A DNA stretch of 32,303 nt from JAYQPQ01 sp038145405 (GTDB taxonomy: Bacteria > Pseudomonadota > Gammaproteobacteria > Pseudomonadales > GM7GCV1), in contig JAYQPQ010000013.1 of NCBI GenBank assembly GCA_038145405.1, positions 1-32,303 of the forward strand. Reading direction: 5' to 3'. The notes under the pieces are model-generated. The model was not told the DNA's origin and did not search any database. It saw only the letters and a list, made by a program, of their open reading frames with translations. Of the stretch, positions 25,548 to 32,303 are shown piece after piece. The position numbers and the translations under genes were made by a program. How positions within the stretch are numbered: the first letter of the stretch is position 1; every line of letters begins with the position of its first letter.

Positions 25548-26672
25548 TCAGTTGGTCAGATCGTCAAAAAATTTCTTGACCCCGTCAAACCAGCTGTGCC
25601 GACGCGGAGCATGGGCCTGCTCGCCCAGCGAGGCGCGCAGCTTCTCCAACAGCTCCCGCTGCTCGGCGTTCAGCTTGACCGGAGTCTCCACCACCACGCG
25701 GCAATTGAGGTCGCCCGGGGCATTATCGCGCACCGGCTTAACGCCCTTACCGCGCAATCGGAACATCTTGCCGGTCTGCGTTTCCGCCGGGATTTTCAGC
25801 TTCACGCGGCCACCCAGGGTTGGCACCTCAACTTCGGCGCCTAGTGCTGCGTCGACAATGGACACGGGCACCTCGCAGAAAAGATCGGCGCCCTGGCGCT
25901 CAAATATGGGGTGTGGCTTCACCCGAATCTGTACATAGAGATCGCCCGGTGCAACGCCGGGAGGTGCTTCGCCCTCACCTGCCAGCCGGATGCGATCGCC
26001 GTTATCCACGCCGGGCGGCACTTTGACCGAGAGGGTTTTGCGTTCGCGAATGACACCCTGGCCATGACAGCTCGAGCAGGGGTTCTTGATAATGGTTCCA
26101 CTACCGTGGCAGGTGGAACAGCTTTGCTGAACTGAGAAAAAGCCTTGCTGCATGCGCACCTGACCTGCGCCTGCACTGGTCTGACAGGTGGTGGGGCTGG
26201 TACCCGGCTTAGCGCCGGAGCCCGAGCAGACGGCACAGGTAGCCAGGGTCGGAATCTGAATCTTGGCGGTGGTGCCGGCTACTGCCTGTTCCAGGCTGAC
26301 TTCCAGGGTGTACTGCAAATCCGAGCCGCGACGCGGACGACGGGCGCCGCCGCCGAAGATATCGCCGAATACATCGCTAAAGATGTCGCTGAACCCACTG
26401 GCGCCGCCAAAGCCCTGTGCACCCGCTCCGCCCATGCCCGAGGGGCCGACTCCGGCGTGACCAAAGCGATCGTAGGCGGCCCGCTTTTCGGGATCGGACA
26501 GCACCTCATAGGCCTCGCTGGCCTCCTTGAACTTGTCCTCAGCCTGGGGATCATCCAGATTGCGATCCGGGTGAAACTTCATGGCGATGCGACGATAGGC
26601 CTTTTTCAGCTCCTTCTCGTCGGTGCCGCGCTCTGCACCCAGTACTTCGTAATAATCCCGTTTTGCCGTCAT
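25548..26672 (-). CDS. dnaJ: Chaperone protein DnaJ with altered second zinc motif
   Basis: 374-residue Hsp40 that delivers unfolded proteins to DnaK and stimulates its ATPase. The J domain (1-70) has H34-P-D36. A Gly/Phe linker (about 71-115) follows, then the zinc region with C146AVC, C163QTS166, C185STC and C199SSC. Motifs 1, 3 and 4 are normal CxxCxGxG; motif 2 is CxxS followed by AGAG, so one zinc ligand is missing. The codon is AGT, one transversion from TGT, so a recent mutation or a base-call error should be kept in mind. The C-terminal substrate domains are complete to about 374. It lies 85 bases after dnaK with a hairpin between. Confidence 0.97.
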   Translation of the reverse strand: MTAKRDYYEVLGAERGTDEKELKKAYRRIAMKFHPDRNLDDPQAEDKFKEASEAYEVLSDPEKRAAYDRFGHAGVGPSGMGGAGAQGFGGASGFSDIFSDVFGDIFGGGARRPRRGSDLQYTLEVSLEQAVAGTTAKIQIPTLATCAVCSGSGAKPGTSPTTCQTSAGAGQVRMQQGFFSVQQSCSTCHGSGTIIKNPCSSCHGQGVIRERKTLSVKVPPGVDNGDRIRLAGEGEAPPGVAPGDLYVQIRVKPHPIFERQGADLFCEVPVSIVDAALGAEVEVPTLGGRVKLKIPAETQTGKMFRLRGKGVKPVRDNAPGDLNCRVVVETPVKLNAEQRELLEKLRASLGEQAHAPRRHSWFDGVKKFFDDLTN

Positions 26673-26711
26673 GCACTACTCTCTTTGCGGCGTTAGCCTT
26701 AAACATGGAAA

Positions 26712-26731
26712 CGCGGAGCAAGAGCCCCGCG
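26712..26731 (-). terminator. Hairpin between dnaK and dnaJ
   Basis: Minus-strand CGCGGGGC-TCTT-GCTCCGCG is an 8-bp stem with one G-T wobble, followed by TTTCC. Such hairpins behind dnaK commonly lower dnaJ output relative to dnaK by partial termination or mRNA end protection (inference). Confidence 0.55.
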
Positions 26732-26757
26732 CTTCATGAAACGAGCTTCCAGCAGCC

Positions 26758-28677
26758 TTACTTTTTGTCGTCATTGACCTCTTCAAACTCGGCATCTACG
26801 ACGTCATCGCCCTCGGCAGAACCGTTGCCAGGGCCACTTGCTCCGGTACCCGCCTGCTGCTCGGCATAAAGTTTTTGTGCCAGATTGCTCGACACCGTGG
26901 TCAGCTTCTCAACAGCTGTATCAATGGCTTCCTTGTCATTGCCTTTGCACGCGGTTTCTACCTCGGCGATGGCTTCTTCGATCGCCTGCTTCTCGTCAGC
27001 ATCGACCTTGTCGCCTGCTTCTTTCAGCGTCTTGCTGGTGGCGTGCGCCAACCCTTCGGCGGCATTGCGCGTCTGTACCAGCTCTTCGAACTTGCGATCT
27101 TCATCGGCGTGACTTTCCGCTTCGCGCACCATTTTTTCGATCTCGTCCTCGGACAAGCCGCTCGAGGCCTTGATCACAATGGATTGTTCCTTGCCGGTCG
27201 CCTTGTCCTTGGCCGACACGTTCAGAATGCCGTTGGCGTCGATGTCGAACGTGACCTCTACCTGCGGCATGCCACGCGGTGCCGGCGGAATATCCGCCAG
27301 ATCAAAACGGCCCAGCGACTTGTTCTGGCTGGCCTGCTTGCGCTCACCCTGCACCACGTGAATGGTCACAGCGGTTTGATTGTCCTCGGCCGTAGAGAAG
27401 GTCTGCGACTTCTTGGTCGGAATGGTGGTGTTTTTCTCGATCAGGGGCGTCGCCACACCACCCAGGGTTTCGATACCCAGGGTCAGCGGGGTCACATCCA
27501 GCAACAGCACATCTTTAACCTCACCGGACAGCACGGCGCCTTGCAGCGCGGCACCCACGGCTACAGCTTCGTCGGGGTTAACGTCCTTGCGCGGCTCCCT
27601 GCCAAAGAAATCGGCCACCTTCTGCTGCACCAGCGGCATGCGCGTCTGGCCGCCAACCAGAATCACGTCGGAGATTTCCGAAGCGGAGAGGTCGGCATCT
27701 TTCAGCGCGATCTTGCAGGGTTCCAGCGAACGGGCAACCAGATCCTCCACCAGCGATTCCAGCTTGGCTCGGGTCAGTTTTACTACCAAGTGCTTGGGGC
27801 CGGAGGCGTCTGCCGTAATGTAGGGCAGGTTGACTTCAGTCTGCTGACTCGAGGACAGCTCGATCTTGGCCTTTTCAGCTGCTTCCTTCAGACGCTGCAT
27901 GGCCAGCGGATCACCGCTCAGGTTGACACCGGTATCCTTCTTGAAGGTGTCGGCAAGATAGTTGATCACGCGCAGGTCAAAATCCTCGCCACCCAGGAAG
28001 GTGTCGCCATTAGTGGACAACACCTCGAACTGCATTTCGCCGTCCACATCGGCAATCTCGATGATGGAAACGTCGAAAGTACCGCCGCCCAGGTCGTAAA
28101 CGGCAACCGTGCGATCGCCGCCCTTTTCCTTATCCAGTCCATAGGCCAGGGCAGCCGCCGTAGGCTCATTGATAATGCGTTTGACTTCCAGACCGGCGAT
28201 CTTGCCAGCGTCCTTGGTGGCCTGGCGCTGCGAATCATTGAAATAGGCCGGCACCGTAATCACCGCCTCGGTGACCTTTTCACCGAGGAAGTCCTCGGCC
28301 GTCTTTTTCATCTTTTTCAGCACTTCGGCAGAAATCTGGGGCGGGGCCATTTTCTTGCCCTTCACTTCAACCCAGGCATCGCCGTTCTCTGCCTTGACGA
28401 TTTTGTAGGGCACCATCTTGATGTCCTTTTGCACGACATCGTCCTGGAACTTGCGACCGATCAGGCGCTTGACCGCGTGCAGGGTATTGGTCGGGTTGGT
28501 TACCGCCTGGCGCTTTGCCGACTGGCCAACTAGAATTTCGTTGTCATCGGTATAGGCGACGATAGAGGGCGTGGTGCGATCGCCTTCCGAGTTTTCGATC
28601 ACCCTGACCTTCTGCCCATCGCGAAAAGCGACGCAGGAGTTGGTGGTGCCGAGGTCAATACCAATAATCTTTCCCAT
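26758..28677 (-). CDS. dnaK: Chaperone protein DnaK (Hsp70)
   Basis: 639-residue ATP-driven chaperone. The nucleotide-binding domain starts GIDLGTTNSCVA and has VYDLGGGTFDVSIIE and NEPTAAALAYGLD. The interdomain linker is around VLLLDVTPLTLGIET. The substrate domain follows and the tail ends EEVNDDKK, close to the EEVKDKK tail of E. coli, which enhances refolding. A GGGAG ribosome site precedes the ATG. It belongs to a grpE-dnaK-dnaJ unit driven by the sigma-32 promoter at 29375-29403. Confidence 0.99.
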   Translation of the reverse strand: MGKIIGIDLGTTNSCVAFRDGQKVRVIENSEGDRTTPSIVAYTDDNEILVGQSAKRQAVTNPTNTLHAVKRLIGRKFQDDVVQKDIKMVPYKIVKAENGDAWVEVKGKKMAPPQISAEVLKKMKKTAEDFLGEKVTEAVITVPAYFNDSQRQATKDAGKIAGLEVKRIINEPTAAALAYGLDKEKGGDRTVAVYDLGGGTFDVSIIEIADVDGEMQFEVLSTNGDTFLGGEDFDLRVINYLADTFKKDTGVNLSGDPLAMQRLKEAAEKAKIELSSSQQTEVNLPYITADASGPKHLVVKLTRAKLESLVEDLVARSLEPCKIALKDADLSASEISDVILVGGQTRMPLVQQKVADFFGREPRKDVNPDEAVAVGAALQGAVLSGEVKDVLLLDVTPLTLGIETLGGVATPLIEKNTTIPTKKSQTFSTAEDNQTAVTIHVVQGERKQASQNKSLGRFDLADIPPAPRGMPQVEVTFDIDANGILNVSAKDKATGKEQSIVIKASSGLSEDEIEKMVREAESHADEDRKFEELVQTRNAAEGLAHATSKTLKEAGDKVDADEKQAIEEAIAEVETACKGNDKEAIDTAVEKLTTVSSNLAQKLYAEQQAGTGASGPGNGSAEGDDVVDAEFEEVNDDKK

Positions 28678-28696
28678 GAGTTTTTGCTCCCGATAG

Positions 28697-28715
28697 TTCG
28701 GCTTGCTTCGCCGAA
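28697..28715 (-). other. Small hairpin between grpE and dnaK
   Basis: TTCGGC-TTGCTTC-GCCGAA, a perfect 6-bp stem with a seven-base loop, lies about 20 bases before the dnaK start. No T-run follows. It may set the relative stability of the grpE and dnaK messages. Confidence 0.45.
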
Positions 28716-28767
28716 GACCATTTCGAATTAGATGCTATATAGGTGTGCCGCCAACCTTTTCAAGTTG

Positions 28768-29346
28768 TCAGCTGGCAGATTTACTAACGACCACCATGGC
28801 AGGCCGCAGTAGCCGACCGTTCAACAGGTACCCTTTCTGGATCACTTGCAACACCGTGTTGGGCTCGGCATCGGCCTGCACCTGGATGGAAATTGCCTGA
28901 TGCTGATCCGGGTTGAAGGGCTCGGCCTGCGGATCTACCACTTCCACGCCCTGGCTCTGCAGAGGGGCGAGAAAGGATGTGTGGGTCAGGTCAATGCCTT
29001 CGAACACCGCCTGCTGGGCTGCATCGCCTCCCGCCATCGACTGCATGGCGCGCTCCAGGTTATCCAGCACCGGCAATAGGTCAGTAACCAGGCGTTCGAC
29101 TGCAAATTTGCGTGCCTTCTGCACATCCAGATCGGCGCGACGCTGGATGTTCTGCTGTTCGGCCAGAGCGCGCACTTCACCTTCCCGCGCCGCAGCCAGC
29201 TGCGATTCGAGACCAGCCAGACGTTCGGCCCACTCCGCTGGCGCGGCACCGCCTGCAGCCTGGTTTGGGGTCGCCGTATCCGGCGCTTGCGCCTCGCTCA
29301 ACTCGGGATTCTGTGCCTCTGGCGATTCGGATTTCTGGTCGGACAA
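28768..29346 (-). CDS. grpE: Nucleotide exchange factor GrpE
   Basis: 192-residue co-chaperone that releases ADP from DnaK. The N-terminal 40 residues are disordered and Glu/Ala/Pro-rich, followed by the long coiled coil (about 40-115) with RADLDVQKARKFAVERLVTDLLPVLDNLERA. The C-terminal beta domain holds GVEVVDPQAEPFNPDQHQAIS and VLQVIQKGYLLNGRLLRPAMVVV. The start is a TTG at 29346-29344 with GGAG eight bases upstream; no in-frame ATG is available there. It is the first gene behind the heat-shock promoter and is divergent from recN. Confidence 0.97.
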   Translation of the reverse strand: MSDQKSESPEAQNPELSEAQAPDTATPNQAAGGAAPAEWAERLAGLESQLAAAREGEVRALAEQQNIQRRADLDVQKARKFAVERLVTDLLPVLDNLERAMQSMAGGDAAQQAVFEGIDLTHTSFLAPLQSQGVEVVDPQAEPFNPDQHQAISIQVQADAEPNTVLQVIQKGYLLNGRLLRPAMVVVSKSAS

Positions 29347-29374
29347 GGTAGGGACTCCTTTTGCTGCGTTCGCT

Positions 29375-29403
29375 TATATGGGGCCCTGTGTTCGGGCTTC
29401 AAG
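29375..29403 (-). promoter_or_regulatory. Sigma-32 heat-shock promoter for grpE-dnaK-dnaJ
   Basis: Minus-strand CTTGAAG (29403-29397) and CCCCATATA (29383-29375) are separated by 13 bases. Both fit the sigma-32 (RpoH) consensus CTTGAAA / CCCCATnT with 11-16 bases between. It lies about 30 bases before the grpE start. Confidence 0.9.
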
Positions 29404-29490
29404 GCGGGGAGGTGGAGATTTCCAAATTGTCCTTGTGATCGCATCGGCGCACAGTAAAATCAGTCCTTCTTCACCCTGGTGCTCTCGAAT

Positions 29491-31155
29491 TTGCTCTGCC
29501 ATCTCAGCATCCGAAATTTCACGCTAGTCGATCGACTGGAACTGGATGTCTCTCCCGGACTTTCTGCCATTACCGGTGAGACCGGAGCAGGCAAATCCAT
29601 TCTGCTGGACGCCCTTTCCCTGACCCTTGGCGACCGTGCCGATTTTGACAAAATTCGCGCGGGTGCCGAACGTGCCGAAGTCACCACCGAATTCGATATC
29701 AGCAGAAATAGCCAGGCCCGCAGCTGGCTGGAGACGGCTGCCCTGGACGAAGGCGAGCGCTGTATCCTGCGCCGCGCCATTACCACTGGCGGTCGTTCAC
29801 AGGGCTGGATTAACGGTCAGGCCTGCACCATGGGCCAGCTGCAGGAGCTGGGCGAGCTGCTGATCAGCATCCACGGCCAGCATGAACATCAGAACCTGTT
29901 GCGCCGGGATGAGCAGCGTCGCCTGCTGGATGAATTTGCTGATCACGCAAAGCTGCTTGGCGACTATCAGGAGGCCTTTCGCCAGTGGCGCGACGCCCAC
30001 GATCAACTCGCTCGTTTGGAACAGCAGGAATCAGCCCAGGTCGAGCGCCTGACTTTTCTGCAGGACGCACTGCAAGAGCTGGACCGAGTCGCTGTCGGTA
30101 GCGGCGAGTTCGAGGAACTGGAACTGGAGCAGGCGCGCCTGGCCCATGCCGAAGCCTTGCTCAGCGGTCTGTTCAAGGCACAGCAGTTGCTTAGCGAGAA
30201 CGACGAGGTCAACAGCTGTCAGCTGGTCCGGCAAGTGCTCGGCCACATCGATCAGCTGCCGTTGCAGACCGCCGCAATCGAAGAGGCGCGCACGCTGCTC
30301 GACGCCGCCTTTATCAATCTCGAAGAAGCCTCCACTACGCTGCGGCGTGCGTTGGATCAGACGGAACTCGATCCCGCCCGACTGGAAGAGGTCGAATTGC
30401 GCCTCAGCACGCTGTTTCAGCTGGCCCGCAAACATCGGGTGCAAGCGGCACAATTGGCTGCGTATCATCGGGAACTGCGCGATGAAATAGCTGTGCTGGC
30501 CGATCCCCAGGGCCGCATCGATGCCCTGCGCGCCCAAGTCGATCAGTTCCATAAGTCCTGCCTTACTCTGGCACAGAAGCTGTCATCCGGTCGCCAGCGC
30601 GCCGCCAAAGCCATGGCCAAAGCCATCAATGCCTACTTCCCCACGCTAGCCATGCCGGGAGCGGACCTGATCATCCAGGTCCAGGAGGAAGCCGAGCATC
30701 TGGGCGCCTGGGGTATCGACCAGGTGGAATTTCTGATCTGTACCAATCCGGGCAAAAGCCACGGCCCGCTCGGAAAAATTGCCTCCGGCGGCGAACTCTC
30801 TCGTATCAGCCTGGCCATACAGATGATCAGTGCCGGCAGCGACAACACGCCTGTGCTGGTGTTCGATGAGGTGGATTCCGGCATCGGCGGCGCCACTGCC
30901 GAACGGGTCGGCGACCTGCTGCGCCAGCTAGGTGAGCGCGCCCAGGTGATCTGTGTGACTCACCTGCCGCAGGTGGCCAGCCGGGCCCAACATCAGCTGC
31001 GCGTGGAGAAGGAAGTAGAGGGCGGTGAGACGCGTACACACATCGCTCTGCTGAAATTTGACGCACGGGTAGAAGAAATAGCCCGTATGCTGGGAGGCCA
31101 ACTCACACCGCAATCGCTCGAGCATGCCCGCGTCATGCTTGCGACCCATAACTGA
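29491..31155 (+). CDS. recN: DNA repair protein RecN
   Basis: About 554-residue SMC-like ATPase acting at double-strand breaks. Walker A GETGAGKS is at about residues 30-37, followed by LGDRADFDKIRAGAERAEV. A long coiled coil rich in Leu/Glu/Gln fills the middle (about 150-360). The signature GGELSRISLA and Walker B VLVFDEVDSGIGG lie near the C-terminus, as in RecN. Two starts are possible: GTG at 29479 and TTG at 29491. The TTG gives MLCHLSIRNFTLV, aligning with the usual RecN N-terminus and a length equal to E. coli RecN (553), so I prefer it. Neither has a strong ribosome site. I see no LexA box (CTGT-N8-ACAG) in 29347-29490. Confidence 0.93.
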   Translation: MLCHLSIRNFTLVDRLELDVSPGLSAITGETGAGKSILLDALSLTLGDRADFDKIRAGAERAEVTTEFDISRNSQARSWLETAALDEGERCILRRAITTGGRSQGWINGQACTMGQLQELGELLISIHGQHEHQNLLRRDEQRRLLDEFADHAKLLGDYQEAFRQWRDAHDQLARLEQQESAQVERLTFLQDALQELDRVAVGSGEFEELELEQARLAHAEALLSGLFKAQQLLSENDEVNSCQLVRQVLGHIDQLPLQTAAIEEARTLLDAAFINLEEASTTLRRALDQTELDPARLEEVELRLSTLFQLARKHRVQAAQLAAYHRELRDEIAVLADPQGRIDALRAQVDQFHKSCLTLAQKLSSGRQRAAKAMAKAINAYFPTLAMPGADLIIQVQEEAEHLGAWGIDQVEFLICTNPGKSHGPLGKIASGGELSRISLAIQMISAGSDNTPVLVFDEVDSGIGGATAERVGDLLRQLGERAQVICVTHLPQVASRAQHQLRVEKEVEGGETRTHIALLKFDARVEEIARMLGGQLTPQSLEHARVMLATHN

Positions 31156-31169
31156 CAGGAGGACTGCGC

Positions 31170-31595
31170 ATGGCAGAATCCACTCTTCACGCTCTGATAG
31201 GCGGGCTGGTTATCGGCCTTGCCGCCGCCCTGCTCTTTGCCCTCGCCGGTCGCATTGCCGGCATCAGCGGCATTCTCTATGGCGCCCTGAAACAGGCGGG
31301 TGACCGCAGCTGGCGCTGGCTCTTCGTCGGTGGACTGCTCGCCGGCGGTGCGCTTTATCACTACCTTAGTGGACAGCCCGCTCCCGACCTCGCTCGGGAA
31401 AGTTACCCTCTCGCTATCGCCGGAGGCTTGCTGGTCGGCATCGGCGTGCGTCGCGGTTCGGGTTGTACCAGCGGCCACGGCGTGTGTGGCATCGCCCGCT
31501 TTTCCAAACGCTCCATCGGCGCCACCCTGACCTTTATGGCGGCGGGAATTGTCACCGCGACACTGGTCAACCTATTGCTGGGAGCCGTGTCATGA
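31170..31595 (+). CDS. YeeE/YedE family membrane protein, first half-size subunit
   Basis: 141-residue membrane protein with four hydrophobic segments. It carries the family motif G-S-G-C99-T-S-G-H103-G-V-C106-G-I-A-R-F-S. YeeE/YedE (TsuA-like) proteins import thiosulfate or related sulfur compounds, and the conserved cysteines relay sulfur. In many proteobacteria the transporter is split into two short proteins encoded side by side, as here. A strong AGGAGG lies seven bases before the ATG. The stop overlaps the next gene's start as ATGA, so the two are coupled. It follows recN by 14 bases and may use read-through from it. No sulfur-metabolism gene or regulator is visible nearby in the window. 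Confidence 0.88.
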   Translation: MAESTLHALIGGLVIGLAAALLFALAGRIAGISGILYGALKQAGDRSWRWLFVGGLLAGGALYHYLSGQPAPDLARESYPLAIAGGLLVGIGVRRGSGCTSGHGVCGIARFSKRSIGATLTFMAAGIVTATLVNLLLGAVS

Positions 31596-32014
31596 TGCGC
31601 CTAATTGCTCTCATCTCCGGTCTGGTTTTTGGGTTTGGCCTGGCCCTCTCGGGCATGACCGACACGCACAAGGTATTGGGCTTCCTCAGCCTCTTTCACG
31701 GTTGGGACTACGACCTGGCCTTCGTCATGGGCGGCGCATTGATCGTCACCACCCTAACCTTTCAGATGACGCTGCGCCACGGCGAAACCCTGCTCGGCGG
31801 CAACCTGCACCTGCCGACGGCCTGTGAGTTGGATCCCAAATTGCTGTCCGGTTCGGCTATCTTCGGTATCGGCTGGGGCCTGTTCGGATATTGCCCGGGG
31901 CCGGCCCTCACCGCGCTGGTTTATCTTGAGCCGCAAACCTATGTGTTCACCCTGGCGATGGTCGCCGGTATGCTGGTCCATGACAAATTGCCGGGTTTCG
32001 CTAACAAGCAGTAA
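31592..32014 (+). CDS. YeeE/YedE (DUF6691-type) membrane protein, second half-size subunit
   Basis: 140-residue membrane protein, partner of the preceding gene. It begins MMRLIALISGLVFGFGLALSGMTD, with the G-x-G-L-x-x-S-G-M signature. A further membrane pair spans GSAIFGIGWGLFGYCPGPALTAL; the conserved GYCPGPA holds Cys101, the expected sulfur-handling cysteine. The C-terminus has a last helix before GMLVHDKLPG. The frame is open further upstream to 31463, but the ATG at 31592 overlaps the upstream TGA (ATGA) and is the natural start. The pair probably forms one heteromeric transporter for a sulfur compound; substrate is inferred only from family. Confidence 0.87.
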   Translation: MMRLIALISGLVFGFGLALSGMTDTHKVLGFLSLFHGWDYDLAFVMGGALIVTTLTFQMTLRHGETLLGGNLHLPTACELDPKLLSGSAIFGIGWGLFGYCPGPALTALVYLEPQTYVFTLAMVAGMLVHDKLPGFANKQ

Positions 32015-32023
32015 AGGAGTGCG

Positions 32024-32303
32024 ATGAGCATCCAGGTCGCGATTCGCCACTACACCGAGTACCAGTTTGATCGCCCCACGGTCATCCACCCTCACCTGGC
32101 AAGGTTGCGACCGGCACCCCACTGCCGCACGCCGATCATCAGCTACAGCCTGGAAGTGCATCCCGCCGAGCACTTTATCAACTGGCAGCAGGACGCCTTC
32201 GGCAATTATCTGGGTCGTTTTGTCTTCCCCGAGAAAGCGCGCAGTCTGTCGTTCGAGGTCAATCTGGTCGCCGACCTGGAGACCATCAATCCGTTCGACT
32301 TTT
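32024..32303 (+). CDS. Transglutaminase-like protein, N-terminal part, cut by window edge
   Basis: Ninety-three codons are visible before the window ends. AAGGAG lies four bases before the ATG. The sequence MSIQVAIRHYTEYQFDRP...HLARLRPAPHCRTPIISYSL and EHFINWQQDAFGNYLGRFVFPEKA is the N-terminal domain found ahead of a bacterial transglutaminase-like protease domain, often in a long protein with a DUF2126 region. Neither of those later domains can be seen here. It starts nine bases after the YeeE/YedE pair, so it may share their message, though no functional link is known to me. Confidence 0.85.
   Translation, partial: MSIQVAIRHYTEYQFDRPTVIHPHLARLRPAPHCRTPIISYSLEVHPAEHFINWQQDAFGNYLGRFVFPEKARSLSFEVNLVADLETINPFDF

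Noticed and set aside
26875..28533. Long plus-strand open frame (552 codons) opposite dnaK
   Set aside because: Antisense frame produced by the base composition of a conserved gene; His/Gln-rich product without domain features.
29347..29490. LexA box upstream of recN
   Set aside because: recN is an SOS gene in E. coli, so I looked for CTGT-N8-ACAG; ACAG near 29450 has no CTGT partner at the right distance.

Overview
The window is chromosomal DNA from a gammaproteobacterium, moderately GC-rich. The core gene order recN / grpE-dnaK-dnaJ-dapB / carA-carB-greA / yhbY / rlmE-ftsH-folP-glmM-tpiA-secG-tRNA-Leu-tRNA-fMet is the one known from Pseudomonas and related lineages. A class I polyhydroxyalkanoate (PHA) locus, a large TonB-dependent receptor, a lipoprotein PQQ dehydrogenase and a half-size YeeE/YedE pair point to a marine or aquatic heterotroph, perhaps of the Halieaceae/Cellvibrionales type. 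That placement is inference from gene content only.

Layout, left to right. 1-2324 (minus): a DUF1080-like secreted protein (cut by the window edge) behind a PQQ-dependent dehydrogenase. 2424-2792: tRNA-fMet with its own promoter and terminator, and tRNA-Leu(GAG). 2865-8882 (minus): secG, tpiA, glmM, folP, ftsH, rlmE, read from rlmE towards secG. 8992-11598 (minus): a TonB-dependent receptor lying between rlmE and yhbY. 11704-12003 (plus): yhbY. 12000-16846 (minus): carA-carB-greA, preceded by a roughly 210-nt leader with an intrinsic-terminator hairpin that looks like an attenuator. 17172-21827 (minus): the PHA locus with phaC-phaB-phaR as one apparent operon, a second separately promoted phaB, and a separately promoted phasin. 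A remnant of a PepSY-type membrane protein gene lies in the phasin promoter region. 22016-24688 (plus): two related AEC-family permeases flanking a secreted protein made of two copies of one domain. 24682-29346 (minus): dapB, dnaJ, dnaK, grpE behind a clear sigma-32 promoter. 29491-32303 (plus): recN, two half-size YeeE/YedE proteins and the start of a transglutaminase-type protein.

How it works together: the PHA genes appear to form a small PhaR regulon. A 17-bp element of the form TTGTGCAnTGCACwATA occurs twice around the phasin promoter and once at the phaB promoter, and in more degenerate form twice at the phaC promoter. In each case it overlaps or brackets a TTGnnn-N17-(-10) promoter. 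Since phaR lies behind phaC, the circuit should be autoregulated. No phaA thiolase is present in the window.

Most notable for follow-up: the PhaR operator set; the carA attenuator with an Arg-codon-bearing mini-ORF; a DnaJ whose second zinc motif has lost a cysteine (CxxS); the AEC / double-domain secreted protein / AEC cassette; and three places where accessory genes break an otherwise conserved gene order. I did not find a CRISPR array, insertion sequence, phage gene or recognised defence system.
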